The notes: generated by a model from the sequence alone, not told the origin. 64,000 nt of DNA from Gnetum montanum (GCA_015680685.1 MNCI01035130.1:725403-789402), one strand, 5' to 3'; positions 45,271-59,090 are shown, counted from the first letter of the stretch. Numbers and translations: made by a program.

Positions 45271-48200
45271 CATATTTTCAAATGAGGAATAATGTATAAT
45301 AAAATGCTAAAGTGCCAAATACATATATAGCCAAAGCTTAAAATTTGAAACATAAAATCATCAATAAAACTAAAAATAACTCAATGAACCATCCAAGAAC
45401 TCTAAATTCCTTCCAATCTAATCAATGTGTAAATAAAATAGTTATTAATATAAAATTGAGTGAGAAACCTTGGTACCATTTCCAATTGATGAATGGGTAG
45501 ATCTCATGGAAGTTAGAAGGAGAATGTCTAACCTGCAAAACATATTAGTTCAAGAACATCTAATTAAGAAAATAAAAATATCACCAAATATTCTACCACA
45601 ATACATTATCAATACAATGAATTTTCTTATTCCAACATGTTAGCAAAGAAACCCAACCAATAACCTAGATTAAACAACCACAAAAATCCAAACCAAACAT
45701 TAGTAACTTAAATGAATTACCACTCCATCCATCAACCTACAAATATGTGTTAGCATTGCACTTGTACTTTTTCAAATATGTGTTAAAGTTGGCATGTGTA
45801 CTTTTTCAAATTTCAAAGCCAAAATTTCTTCAAATCAAATATCAAATTACCATGCACATGGATTTATTATTAGTCTCAAACTAAATATAAAGTGTTTTAA
45901 AGAATTACTTCATATGTTACTAAACATACTAGTGCTAGAGGTGTCAAACATGACTTACCTCGAATGTTTTGATGACATTAAATAAAAAGGATTAATGCGA
46001 CATGGAATCATCCTCTTATGTAGGATGGGACCTACAATGAAATCCACACTGATGTATCCTACCAGGAGATAATAACCAAACATATTTAGGAAGCCCATCT
46101 CCAATTAGTAATACAAACTCAGTGCTAGCTCCTACAACCTAATAACCACTAAACATATAAACATAATATACCAAACATTGATGATGGTGGGATTCAAAAC
46201 ATCAACTAACATGAATAAACAATCGAGAGATCCAAAAATGTAAGAAGTCCTGAAACAAGAAAAAATCCAACAACGACCGCAAGCTAAAGTTAAGATTATA
46301 ATAATTCCAATTTTACAAATTAAGCATAACAAAGTCAAAAGGGGAATAAACCAAGTACCAATGATAAGACAAGTAGTAACACAATAATTACAAGGTACCA
46401 TATCTAAATCATGATGTCACATAACCAAACTACTATTTTAACATAAGGTATTAAGGCCTCTATCAATTCCAAAATTAATTCTAGAGTTAGATCATTGTCT
46501 AAATGCATAACAATGAGTAAAATTATTATAACTGTAGCATTACTTTAAATTTTCTAATGATTTTAGATTTGTATATAAGATAATATCCATATCTAGTTCT
46601 ATTAAAAATATATGAAAATATCTATTAGAAATAGAGAGATATTAAGCCATGAATCTGGGCTTATAAAATCAAGCTGAAACATGAATAGAAAAAGTAGCTA
46701 AGAGTGTATAAATCATAATTCCTTGATGAAATATCCTTTTTGGATAATTTCAAAATGATATTCAATTGAACATTCATCATAATACACAATTAAAGTTTTA
46801 GATCAACATCTATTACAATCTAGGAGATATGGATTTTTAAATTGACACTATAAAAATTAATGTAATTTTAGATACTATAAAAAGATAAATTTATAACTCA
46901 TTCAAAAACATAATTTTCTAATTAATTATAGTTGGATATAAAAAATAATACATATAAAAATATGCATGTGAAAGTTTATAGTTTTATTCTTTATAATTCT
47001 AGAGATATGGCCTTCTAAAACTACATTATAAAAATTTCTATAATTTCAGATAGGTCTTAATGTTAGCTTATAATGCAAAATTTACTATGAGTTTTAAGGT
47101 GATTATTTTTAAAAAATTTAATAAGTTTTCATAAGAATTTTAAAAACCTATATCTCAAATCCTAATTCAAATGTATGTAAAAGATAAAAATGTTTTACTA
47201 AGTGCATCTATTATACCAATGTAGTTTTCTATATCTTGAAATCCTAGATCCAAAAATAGAAATTATAGGACAAAAAAAAAAAGAGAAACAACAAATCAAG
47301 AAATTCCATAGATCCATAAAATATTATATAAAATTAAAATCATAAAATTTATCTTCTCACATGTTAAAATAATCCCAAATCTGCTACAAATATGCATAAA
47401 ATCTAAGAGATTAATTTGCAAAGCCATCCCACAAAATTGTTGGTAAAATTCTTACAAAATCCATTCCTATAAGCAAAAAAAATAAATAATGAAATTAATA
47501 TCAAATTTTGCACCTTCATGAGTGCTAACCCTCTAACAATTTTTCGAAACATGTCAAGGATGATAATGGTAATTATCATTTCTAATCCTTCCATGTAGGT
47601 CAAAATAATGAAGGATATGTACTCTCATGATGAGTGTAAGCTACTTATATGCTAATGGTAGTAATGTCCATCATCAACATTAACAAAATGTAAAACTATC
47701 CCTAGAAAGAACTAATCTAGCATGTCTCCAATCCTCCTCCTTCCTTATCCTAATTTGAGATTGGCACTGATGGAGTGTTGTATTTTTTTTCTAATTTAAT
47801 GAAAAATATACTCTTATAGTATTTTGAGAGAACATGTACTATATTGATACATTCAAAAATATTAATCCAAAGAAACCAAAACCATGCTTTGCTACTACTG
47901 CTTTGACTACAGAAATATAAAATATAATACCCATCAAGAATTCATATTACAAGCTTAGAAAATGAAAGTAAGAGACAATCTTCTTTCATTAATCGATTTC
48001 AATCAAGTAAAGCCAAAACACAATGTCTTGAAATGTAATTAAATTAAAAGATATTAAACAAAGAGCTTGGAATCATTGAACATCATGAAATAAAATCTTT
48101 GCACAAATCCTCCAAAAATAAAGAATACATCAAATAGAAAAGCTAGTAGCAATGATAGGATGTCATGTCCATTTCTCCTATTTATAACAAAATGAAAAAA

Positions 48201-49430
48201 AATGAAAAAAATAGATACTACCGAAATCCTTGAAAATGGCTCATGCTAACAAGTTGATTCAAGTATTTTTATAAATGCATCAATAAAAAGCAATGTCATA
48301 GTGCATGATGTACAATTTATCTTAAGAGCCCTAATTTCTTTTCTACATTGGATTTGAATTAGGGTTTCCTTTATGCATACATTTCAACTATGCTAGAGAG
48401 TACTAATTTTAATTATAGCAATAGATAACATACCATGTCAATAGTAGAGAAACTAGAGGAAGTGGCAAAGAGATAGGTAAAGTTGGTGGTAGTGAAGGTA
48501 ACTTCCAACACCAACAAAGAGGCTAGTAGTAGTTATAGCAATGTCAAATGGTGGTAAGAGCCTGACAATAGTGTAAATGGCATGAAACAATGATGAAGAG
48601 TCCAACAAAGTCATTGGTGAAGGTCTTACAACTAGAACTTAAACAAGGCTCTTTGTTAAAGGTGAAGATGAGAGTTGATATGCCTAGGGTCTATGTCATC
48701 ATGGAAATAAACAAGGTATTTATGATTTGAAACTAAATTTTATTCAAAGAAACTATTTTTGTTTAAAGAGAACATGTTATTTTATTATGGCAAGATAATT
48801 AGTATAAGAGTAGGTTGATTGGTTGTTAGATTTTCAATCAAGGTATTAGATATTAGAATATCTATAAAAATATTATATAATTATTTTTAATTGTTGCCTT
48901 TCAAACTTGATTTTAGAGTGTCATATTTTAACAAAAAGTGGAAAAAATACACATTCAAATAAAAACATAGGAAAGAATTAACGTAAAGAAAATTCACACA
49001 CTTTTGAAAATATACAAATATTTGGAAAACAAAACTTATAAACCTATTGAACATAGGAAATTTATTTATAAATATTAACATAACATAATAAGAAATTAAA
49101 TGTTTTAAAAATTTTAAAAACTAAAATGGTAAACATATTGAATAAAAATTTCATTTCAAAATATTGAATAAAAAAATCATTTCAAGATACTTGAAGATGA
49201 CATGTTTACGATTACATGTATTCCTTTTTAGAATTACCTTTGAAATGAATGGTAACTTGCAAATGGTATATTTTGTTGCTACTTAAATTGTATTAGGATT
49301 GACTTTAAAATTATGAAGTTAATATGTTCTAGAATAAATATCTCAAATTATGATGAAAATCATAACATTACTAAATCAATGACACATGAATCCATCTTAT
49401 AATGAGATTAGGATTTAGATTAAATCAATT
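45271..49430. other. AT-rich stretch without recognisable genes
   Basis: No known domain was found on either strand. About 46640-47170 holds a diverged direct repeat with a spacing near 175 bp (GGAGATATGGATTTTTAAA at about 46826 and AGAGATATGGCCTTCTAAA at about 47001). A GC-richer, possibly coding patch lies at 48430-48720 (GEGLTTRT-like text), upstream of the transposase-like pseudogene and perhaps its start, but this is uncertain. Confidence 0.4.
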
Positions 49431-49439
49431 GATAGGGAA

Positions 49440-52010
49440 TGCCAGGAATGTTCTTTATTCTTCAAGGATCTCCTCTCAATGATAGTGTGGAGGAAGGATC
49501 ATGCATATGATATTTTGAATTCTCAATACCTTTACCTTCTGCAGAGTATTATGCCAAATCCTAATAAGATCAATATTTGATAAAAAATTGAGTTTGTTGA
49601 TCCTATTAATAGCAGACCAATGCATCCTATTAATAATGTATTCAAAGAAAAGAGATCCTATATGAGTAGAAGGAAAGATGAGCCTATTAAAAATAGAAAA
49701 CCTAAAAAAAAATCAAAAACTAAATTAGTTTATCATCCTAACAATATTCTATCCATCTTGTATATTGATTGATGCAAGAAGAGCTATATGAAAAGTATTA
49801 TAGCTAGTGATATTATGACTTTGCAATTTGATATGCATAATGAGTGATAATGATCTAAGTTCATATATTATACATGAATTTGAATCAAATAATGTTATCT
49901 AAAATGGAAATCATGTAGTGAAGATAATGAAATATTTTTTTCTTAATATTTGTAAGAAGGCTTGGCATACAATTCATGAGATTTCTAGTAGTGCATTCTA
50001 CAATCACTTATGTAATTTCAAGAATGGACATGTGTTCTTTAAGCATGGAAACATAGGAAAGGTCAAGCCAAAATATAGTAATATTGCAATAATAATGATT
50101 CTTAATAGAATTTTTGATGAGATGATTGAGTAGTTAGTATTAGAATTTAGGTAGGTTCTGAGAGATGAAACATTTGAACAAATTAGAATGTTTCCTATGA
50201 CTATGAGTTAATGAATTTTAGTGAAAAATTACATTAATAATGAATTATATGACTTGGCATTACCACCAATTAGAAAAATTTAGTTATCAAATATATTTAA
50301 TGAATATTGTTCAAATGTAAGTTTCATTAGAAAAAATGATTTCTCAATTTGTAGAAATTATTATAAATTGGTCAAAAGAAAGAAATGCATGAAGGATCAT
50401 TTGGAAAGAGGTATAATTTAAAGGAAGCTTCAAATTCATTATGAATATGTAACCATGTGAAGAAACACATACTACATTCATAGGGATCTAGCAACAAGGT
50501 AGCCTACAAATTACCTAAGTATAATTCATGATAAAATGAATAAGTCAAAAACTTAATTTCCAAAACTGTTAATTTTGCATATGAATGTTCTTAAGAAAAA
50601 GAGGTTTCAAATATTCCTGGAAGGAATTCTAGTTAAAGAATTGGGATATGAAGGTTTTGTGAATTTTAGTCCATTTTATACATATATGGATTCCCAATTT
50701 ACCTTTACATATTTGTCAAAGTACCTGAGGGATTTGGAGGATGATCCTACTAATAGGTATGGTGATATTATGATGAAATAATGCAATTCTAGAAGATGTT
50801 CGCTTATGGTAGTACTACTCAAGCATTCTAAAATGGAACATGGAGAACAATATTAGGTAGATGATGTCAACGAAAATAATCAAAAATCTCTTTTTAAGTC
50901 ATTACTTGCTATACTTTTTCTACAAATGGATAACTGTGAAGGAGATAACATGAATAAATATGTTTTTATTTATTTGTTGTTACTTACAACATGAAGAATT
51001 ATTAAGATCATAGAGTTGAGCTTTCTCCTAGTAGGGCATTTGCATGAGGATATTAATGAAAGCTTTGAAAGACTATTAAAGCATTTGAGAGAAAAGGACA
51101 TAATTCATTTGCCAAAACTTATGGATATGTATAATGTTATACATAAAGATAGTAAAAGTAACTACACTCCATGTTACATTGATATGGTATATGACTTCAA
51201 GGAATTCCTAGAAAGATACATATTAAATCAAGTAAAGAGCCTTTATAGAACACAACATATTCATTATATCAAATTCTACCTTGAGAAGGGTATTCCTATG
51301 ATAATTTAAAAACAAAATATTAGGGAGAAAAATTGGTCTAAACTATTTGAGTTATGGGAAACTATTAATGGATATCTGATTCTTTCAAGAGATTAATCAA
51401 ATATCTTGGGTATAACATTTGATCAAATAGAGTACATAGAAATGATTATAGATTGCAGTACATCCCACATCAAGGTATGTGATGAGTTGATGGAAGGCCT
51501 TCAGGAAAATGATAGGCTAGGGTGGAGCTAAAGAATTAGTTATTGGAAAAAATATTTAGAAAATTAACATGCTTTTCATGAGATGATATTGTGTCAAAAT
51601 GCAATCACATAATCGTTTTAGCCAAGAACTATTCAGTAGGATATTATGTGTCAAAGATTAAATAATGATGAAACTTAAGAGCAGGAATAGAAAGATACAT
51701 ATGTTGGCTTAAGGAATAGGAAGCCAAAGAGCATTTAATCCATTTTTTGATGTGAATAATGTAATGATGTTATTGATGAGGCTAGAAGAAGGTAGACATT
51801 ATATGGGTGGACAAGGTAAGAAATATTGAATTTAGGGAAGATAGGTTAAAAAATATAATAGTGGATTGGTTAGGCAAAATCAAGACTAAAGAACAAATGG
51901 TTGGATTGTGAATGGATATATAATCCAAAGATATTGAAATTAGACTAGTGCAATATAATTTAGTGGTTTATGCATGGATAAGAAAAATGGAAGATAAAGA
52001 AGGGTAAAAT
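49440..52010 (+). pseudogene. Transposase-like gene of a poorly characterised eukaryotic family, decayed
   Basis: The plus strand holds a long broken frame. In order: a basic stretch with Cys remnants (49660-49790); a block at 49918-50133 with CKKAWHTIHEISSSAF and FFKHGNIGKVKPK; about 50260-50560 with DFSICRNYYKLVKRKK, NTYYIHRDLA and KMNKSKT; 50575-50781; a block near 50910-50960 reading LFLQMDNCEGDNMNKYVF; and 51016-51309 starting SFLLVGHLHEDINESFERLL. From memory, animal and algal proteins of an uncharacterised transposase-like group share the order 'HGN.G', a Cys pair, 'LQMDNC..(E/N)NKN' and 'FLMVGHTHEDID'. I think they fall near the Pfam family DUF7869, but I could not check that label. 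The DN and H-x-H-x-D residues suggest a metal-binding RNase H-like core. No terminal repeats were found. Confidence 0.6.
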
Positions 52011-53165
52011 TGAATAGAAAAGAAAAGTTAGTAATCAAAGACATGTTGTGACAAAATGAAAATAATATTGCATAGGCTATGCATCAAATTGTGTAGCAAC
52101 AAATTAAAAGTTCACATTAATTCTATTATATTTGAGAATGATATGTAAATCTAACAAGATTTATTTGTAATTCCTTTATGTTGAAGTGATATGAATAGTT
52201 TTTTGATTAGATGAATTTAATTCTAGTAGAGTTTCTACTAATATACAACATAAAATATAATTGTACAATCTTTATGTGAACATGATATGAATTATTTTTT
52301 AAGATGAATGAATAGCATACAAAGGTAGATATTATACCATGTATCCTAATACATTAATAATTATCAATTTAGCTATGTTATGACTTTACTAATAAGTATA
52401 AAAAACAAAATGTTATTAAGAGTAAATTCATTATCAAGCAAGCTTTATAACATTCATAGATGATTGATTAGTGATTAATCAAAAAATAAAAATTTTAAAA
52501 ATTCCAAAATTAATGATACATTTCAAATATAATGAAAACCTCCCTCATTCCATTACACATCATGAAATCACCTAACATTTGGTACCATTATAACACCTAT
52601 GAATTATGGTAAGAAAATATAAAACTTTTTACATCTTAGGTATGATTTTGATTGAATGTTTTGAATAGAATTTTGATTAGAAGAATATTTGAAAATATTT
52701 ATTCTTTCCTTTTCTTTGATGGATTTTATATCTATCCCTTTAATTTTAGTAATTTACTTTTTGAATTTTTTTTTTTTTTGCATTTCTTACATTTTCTTGA
52801 AATGGTAATCTAAGTGAGGTAAGAAATTTCAAGTTATTGTATGATTTTGAAAAGAGGAAATTATAAGAGATTGATTTGGGATAACCTACTTTTAACATAT
52901 GTACCCAAGTAATGACCAAAGAAGTAATAAGAGGTGAGTAAAAGGAGTTAGTCTTTTCAATCTTCTTATTCTTCTACTTTATAATAATTAGATTCAATAG
53001 TTAGATTGCAGAAAAACCTCTTATTTTAAGAAATGAATGTGATTTCAAAACCAACCATTGAATCTATAGAGCCTATGGCTCTAGTTAAGCCATGGCACAT
53101 GATCCTAACATCCCACGAGACTATGTATGATTATTAAAGTATTCTTATTTATATTAATTATTCTA
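52011..53165. other. AT-rich stretch without recognisable genes
   Basis: Includes a T13 run near 52770. No domain, RNA gene or clear repeat seen. Confidence 0.4.
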
Positions 53166-53169
53166 GTAG

Positions 53170-56100
53170 GTAATTTTTTTGGCTTTTCCACCATCTACAA
53201 AACCTCATCAATCTAATATGACTATTGGAATGCCTGTATTAATGGGTTATGACTCTACTACTTTAAATTTAATCAAATATGCAATGATGGATTTGATGAT
53301 ATCAATGATGGGTATGACTTCTAATGATATATATGCAACAACAACTATAGGTTCTCTCTTATTATAGCAATCCCAAATGTGTACATAACTAGAAAATTAT
53401 ATGTATTATGAAAATATGCCTGATAATCCTTCTATAGATGTTTTCTAAAATACAACACATAAATAGTATTTATAGTAAGTGTCTTGGACCTTGAACAATG
53501 TAGTTTCTCAAATGACTTAGTAAAATCAGGCTTATGATCCAAGTTCAACTTTTATACCTTTAATACCTTCTATTATCCTATGACATCCTATTCTTGGATA
53601 TCATGAAAAATGTTAAAGATACATTACATTCAACATTATGCATAAAGAAAATAATAGGAAAATATAGAAGAAAAATGGAAAGAATGCTTTATTAATATAG
53701 GACAATATAATTGGATCATTCTTTGAGGGTTTATTAGGATTATATTCATTTGGAATTTATCACTGAGAGGTAATCTAGTAGTGCCACTATGGTTAGGCTT
53801 GTAATTGACTAGAAGGGATGGTCAATCACCTTCTTATCTTGCTTCATCTAGCACATATTATTAACCTTTACTAGCTCTACAACTCCATGTTGATATGACC
53901 TCTAATGTCTAGGTATAAATATCTTAAGTTAAATTGCCAAAGGTAATCTCGAGAGACATATCCATTATTACAATGCATCCATTTGGATCTTAATTATAAG
54001 TTATAATTTTGAGTCTTAATATAATAATTACAACATTTGTTATGAAGAGACAACATTTGGGAATGGGTTTTTGTTATGGGGTGACACCATTTGAGACTGG
54101 AGATGTGACAATCTATTTGCCTTAAGCTTTATTCATCATCAAAAGAGTCCACATTAATGATCTTTTATTGAGTGCTAGTGTTCCTATCATGATCCAGTGC
54201 TCCTTTCATGCTCCAATGCTCTAATAATTTTATTTCTCCTTTTAACTCGAGGTTGAATATCCTAACATTCTTGTGCTTATTTTGCAAATAAAATATATGT
54301 GATAAGAGTATATAGGAATTAAATTTTATTTTAAAAATACTTAAATAATTTTCTAAGGTAGTGAAAAGGGATAAATTAAAGGTCTACCAACCATTAATCA
54401 CCAATCCTAACCAAGGTCACATGTAGTGTAACCTACATCTAGTTACCTAAGTGAAGGTAGGACAAATCCTTATTTTTAATTTGCATTACCATTGATATTT
54501 TACTTGCATCACTAAAATATAAATTAAAAAAGGAAGAAAATAAAAATATTATGAATAAAATTAGGGTTAAAAATCTCCCTAATCTTGATCAATCTTGATG
54601 ATTAACAAAAGTGGTTGTAGTTATGTCATAAAGGATATATGATTAGATGGCCTTGTTTGAGATGGCAAGGCTTGATTCTTTTTTTTTTAATTTCTACTTT
54701 TTGATGGATTGGCTTCATTTAGAAATTATGACATGACACATCCCAACCACATCTTTGCAAACTTCTATGCCCTAAGTTACACCTCAACCTACTATATTCC
54801 AGATATTTCAAATGCAACTAGTAATGCCTCATGTGGCTTAGCCTATTAATGTACAATTACCTTACATCTTGCCTCAATTGAATGTGTTACAAAACACAAT
54901 TCCATAGTAGGCTATCCCTCAATCATCATCATTTATAACAATTTCTCAGTCTTTTAACTCCAAAGCTAATGCTTTTGTAAACACATCCTTGATGTAAAGG
55001 GTACCATAATCCTTGATGAATGTTGAGGTCATTTCCCAAGTGTGTTTTAACCTCATGTTCAAATCATTCTTAAGTCATTGCCCCATCATTTGATCATACA
55101 ATTGAATCAAATGAAATAGTTTCTTTAGTTTCAAAATCAAGTACCATATTCAAATATGTCAACTCAACTTTAAAGAATTTGATGGGAAAAAAATCTACTA
55201 TCACTCATTCACCTTTGCTATTACCCCTTGGGTAGATGTGGAAATAAAACAATTGGGCTAATTTTCCTCATTATTTTAGCACTAATCATAAAGATCCTTA
55301 TCATCACATTTAGTCATTTGAAACTCTAATTATTATTTGTAGTAATAAAATTAGTAATAGAAAAAATTAGTATTTTTCGTTAACTTTTACAGATAGGGGT
55401 ACATTAAAACTATATTCGATTCAACTTGAAATCAATTTAAAGATGAATTTTAAATTTATTTTTACCTTATGCTAAAATTCATATTTACAAAAAAGAATTA
55501 TTAGGTTTTTAAAAGAAGGATATTAGGACATATGAGTATGATTGGGAGAGGCTCAAGGATGTGAAGGATGGAAACCCAGACCATAGTTTTTCAGAACGTC
55601 AACTTCTTGAGTTCTTTATAGATGATCTCACATAAACTACTAGATAAAGTATTGACTTTTCTTATGGAGGATCTATCCTATAAAAAACCATGGATCATGC
55701 ATTTGATGCTTTGGAGAAAATTGTAGGTTAAATAAAGACATGGCTTATGAATGTCAAATTGAACTGGGTTGAGAAATCATTCATGACTGGAATTGCTAGA
55801 AAAATTAAGGAGGTAAATTCTAAATTTAATTAAATAATGTAATGAATTATAACCCCAATTTTCATACCTCATAAGTACAAAACATTCAATCTCAATATTA
55901 GCATTAAGCCCAAGCAAAATCATTAAGGACTATGGAAGATATTCATAGCAAAAAATAAGCTCAAGATTTAGGTATGAATTTTATTTTTACTTGTACTTTT
56001 TGTGATGAAACTAATCATACTACTTACGATTATCCTATGCTACAATTTCTAAAAAAATAAGTTAATGCTGTAAATTAAAATTAGCAATTTTGTGGTAATT

Positions 56101-56720
56101 TGTAGCCTAGGAATTGGGAACCAAGTAGTTCTAACTCACATCCTCAATTTCATCCTAATTTTAATAGAACATGCTATGGTAATTCAAATTATGAGTTTCA
56201 TTAGTAGGTTCTGTAGCAAAATGAAAGCCTTTAAGAACATATGACCTAAGAAAATGAATATTTGATTAAGTTAATTAAGTAGTTATAGTCACATTATTTA
56301 CTTCCAACCCACATGGAGAAAAATCCTAAAGATTAAGGTAGGTAGAAAGTAAATGTTGTTCATTCTCAAGTTAAGGAGGATTGCTTAGTTGTAAGTAAAA
56401 GTAGAAGATCTATATAAGATCAAGGTAATGATCATTTAAAAGGTTCAAATTTCAATTTTAACAAGTTAGAGGAGGAATCAACAAAAATATTTATAAGTAA
56501 ACTTTTTATGGAGGAAGAGCCCTTACCAAGAATTAATGCTAATGATGCCTTAATTTCATTGACTCCTAAAGCATATTTTCTTCATAAACTAGAAGAAGAT
56601 GATAATATTTTGAATGATAAAAAATTGCAATAATTTATTAAGTATATAACTATTAATGTTTTATTTTTTAAAGCTATAGCACCCAATATTTTTAGGTGCT
56701 TAGTTATTATATTTCTTTCT
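53170..56720 (+). mobile_element. Truncated copy of the E family (gag region), interrupted by a J-family fragment
   Basis: 53179-53367 opens with text like the region near 13960 in E. After the inserted fragment (53579-54690), the copy resumes. Matching blocks are NHKDPYHHI (about 55285; E has DEDPYHHI), the zinc-knuckle relic CTFCDETNHTTYDYP (about 56000) and, at about 56500-56700, ANDALISLTPKAYFLHKLEE followed by TINVLFFKAIAPN. These lie in the same order as 14840-16290 in E. It stops before protease. No LTR of the E family is attached. Confidence 0.7.
53579..54690 (-). repeat. Inverted 3' fragment of the J family with its LTR
   Basis: The reverse complement matches 10305-11318 of J along its length. 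The LTR (54110 to 53579) starts TGTCACATCTCCAG and ends GGATGTCATA in its own direction, and the 580 bp before it match the J internal 3' end (ATTTATCATAATATT-like and ACCTT(C/G)ACTT(A/G)GGTAA patches). It sits inside the gag of the truncated E-family copy. The right end at about 54690 is estimated. No clear target duplication. Confidence 0.7.
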
Positions 56721-57287
56721 AGAGATTTTGAGTACCATTGTTATTCTTGTTAGTTAGATGTTAGCTTGGTATATTTAATATTTAATGAATTATGATATTT
56801 CTTATCATAATGGCATTGTAGTATGCATAAGTTAGTTTAATATTGTATTTCTATTAGATTATGCTCTTATGTTAAGGTATAATGGTTAGTTTCTTAACTT
56901 AATCTATTAGTAGTTATGAATAGTCATGATGGTTTAGTAAAATAGTTACAACTTCTTACTAAGAATCAAAGACTACAAGAGCTTACTTGATAACATTAGA
57001 AAAGAAGATAGATAAGTGTGGAATAAGAAATGAAAAAATAAGTGAACAACATCGAAACAATGATGGAATAAGGTTGGGATAAGGAAGGAATAATAACAAA
57101 TAATAATATTCATAATACAAAAATGTTTAAAAATCATAATAATTCATAAAATCACAAAAAGTGGATAGGAGCATGAAGCAATATATGAAGATGCTATGAA
57201 AACATAATTCATAATAAGAATGCAAGAACTAAAATTAAAATATTAATACATCATAAATAGAATAAGTAAAGAAGAAATCAATTTCCT
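56721..57287. other. AT-rich stretch without recognisable genes
   Basis: Lies between the truncated E-family copy and the truncated copia LTR. No domain or RNA gene seen. Confidence 0.4.
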
Positions 57288-58296
57288 AAATGTGGTTGAA
57301 GGGTTCATTTCCTATACAAGCATCAAGCCCTACTCTAGGGTGTTGTACTGTAGCACCAATCACTCAACCCTACAAGATTTTGTTAAGCTTGGAAATGTGG
57401 TTTCAAGGTTTCCACAACCTTTACAATCTTGAGCTCCACACTAGAGTGTTGTACCATAGCACCAACAACTCAATTTCACAAGATCTCAACAAGATCAAGG
57501 AACTCAACCCTATAGGGTAACAAGAATAAGAATTACAAGGAATGATTACAACTCAATTTGCTGATCCTTGTATAGTTAGGTACAACACACTTTACAATAC
57601 AAAAATGATAATACAATGAAGAGCAATAGAGAATTTAATGATTACAAATGATTGTACAATGAATACAACAAGTCTTGCACTTTTTCCAATGCACATCAAG
57701 TCTTCTTATAGCTACTATGTTGCTCAATCCTTCTTGAAACTTGTGAAATGACTTGCTAATGATTACTAACAATCATGGGAGATGTCTTTCCTACACCTGG
57801 GGCATCTCTTTGAACATGCCTTCAATTACAGAAAGACATCTTTGTTTCCTAAAATATTTCTTTCTAAAGTCTCTACTTTGGAAGACATCTTTGTCTCCTA
57901 AAAGATTTCTTTCTAAAGTCTCTACTTTGGAAGACATCTTTGTCTTGTGAAAGATGTCTTTCTAGACTTGACCTATAATCTATAAATATGTTTTTGTCTC
58001 ATGTAGGATGTCTTCATATGAGAAAGACATCTTGCTATTTTTGAAGACATCTTTGTCTAAGTTCACTTCAAATTTTCCAAGACATCTGCTGCTTCCTAGA
58101 GATTTTTTTCTTTATGTTCCTTTGCTATATGGACATATTTCTTCACTTTCCCTTACATGATGAATGTAGCATTTCTTGTCCACAATTTGGATCCTCTAAG
58201 TTCTTCTTGTGCAAGCACAACAACTACATACATATACAAACAAACTTATTTTCATTTTTCTTAATGTTTTGACATACCAAAATCACAAGGTCCACA
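57288..58296 (-). repeat. 3' LTR of H, outer end missing
   Basis: Starts (minus direction) TGTGGACCTTGTGATTTTGG at 58296 right after the polypurine tract. It follows the 5' LTR until about 57288. The part equivalent to 62511-62700 of the 5' LTR is absent and replaced by unrelated AT-rich sequence. A CTATAAGAAG TATA box is near 57705-57714. Confidence 0.85.
57775..58110 (-). promoter_or_regulatory. U3 array of GACATCT/AGATGTC motifs in the 3' LTR of H
   Basis: Repeated AAGACATCTTTGTC and AAAGATGTCTTTC motifs in both orientations lie upstream of the TATA box. Part of the array is a near-exact direct repeat (TTTCTAAAGTCTCTACTTTG at about 57850 and 57908). Confidence 0.6.
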
Positions 58297-58310
58297 ATCT
58301 CCCCCTTTTT
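58297..58310 (-). other. Polypurine tract of H
   Basis: The minus strand reads AAAAAGGGGGAGAT immediately before the 3' LTR start TGTGGACC. Confidence 0.9.
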
Positions 58311-58559
58311 GGTAATGTTCAAAACTTAAGAAATGGGTTAGTTTTGTTCCACTATTAATAACATAATAATAACACATTTTACAAACATCTTCCCCTTTTT
58401 GGACATAACCAAAAAGGTGAGACCAAGCTCCCCCAAAATAGATGCATAGAGAAAAGAAAATGTTTTTGGGGTTTTAGATTTTGCATTTTTGTTTGGTTTT
58501 GTTTTATTTGGAGTAAGAAAAAAAAGAATGAAAATATTCACATGACAGGACAAGGTCCT

Positions 58560-59090
58560 ATCACCATATCCTTGCATAGAGATGCCAATCGATGTTCATC
58601 TAAGGATTTGATGAAGGCATCTACTAGTTGACACTTGGTTCTAATAAATTCTAGTTTGACATGACCATGTTGTATATGCTCCTATATGAAATGATGATGA
58701 ATTTCAATATGTTTGGTATGAGAATGTTAAATAGGATTCTTGGTCATATTGATGGCACTCTTGTTATCACAATAAATAGGAGTTGAGTCTGCATGTGCTT
58801 CTAAATCTTTGAGAGTTTGCTTCATCCAAAGTATTTAAGCACAACAGCTTCTAGTAGAGGTTTATTTAGCTTCTACCATTAAAAGAGCTATAGAGGTTTT
58901 CTTCTTGATTATCCAAAAAACAAGACTTCTATCCAGAAAGAAACAATTTCCACTTGTGCTACAATGATCATCAGAACAACCTATAGAATTTTCATCACAA
59001 TAATCAACAAGATCAAGGGAGGAATCCTTTGGATACCAAAGGCCCTAGTTATTAGTACCTTTTAAGTAGTGAAATATTCATTTAATAGCC
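58560..59090 (-). pseudogene. RNase H of H
   Basis: The minus strand reads GLWYPKDSSLDLVDYCDENS, then IGCSDDHCSTSGNCFFL, then YCDNKSAINMTKNPI, HSHTKHIEIHHHFI, and EHIQHGHVKLEFI. These are the usual copia RNase H blocks with catalytic Asp residues visible. Several stops are present. Confidence 0.8.
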
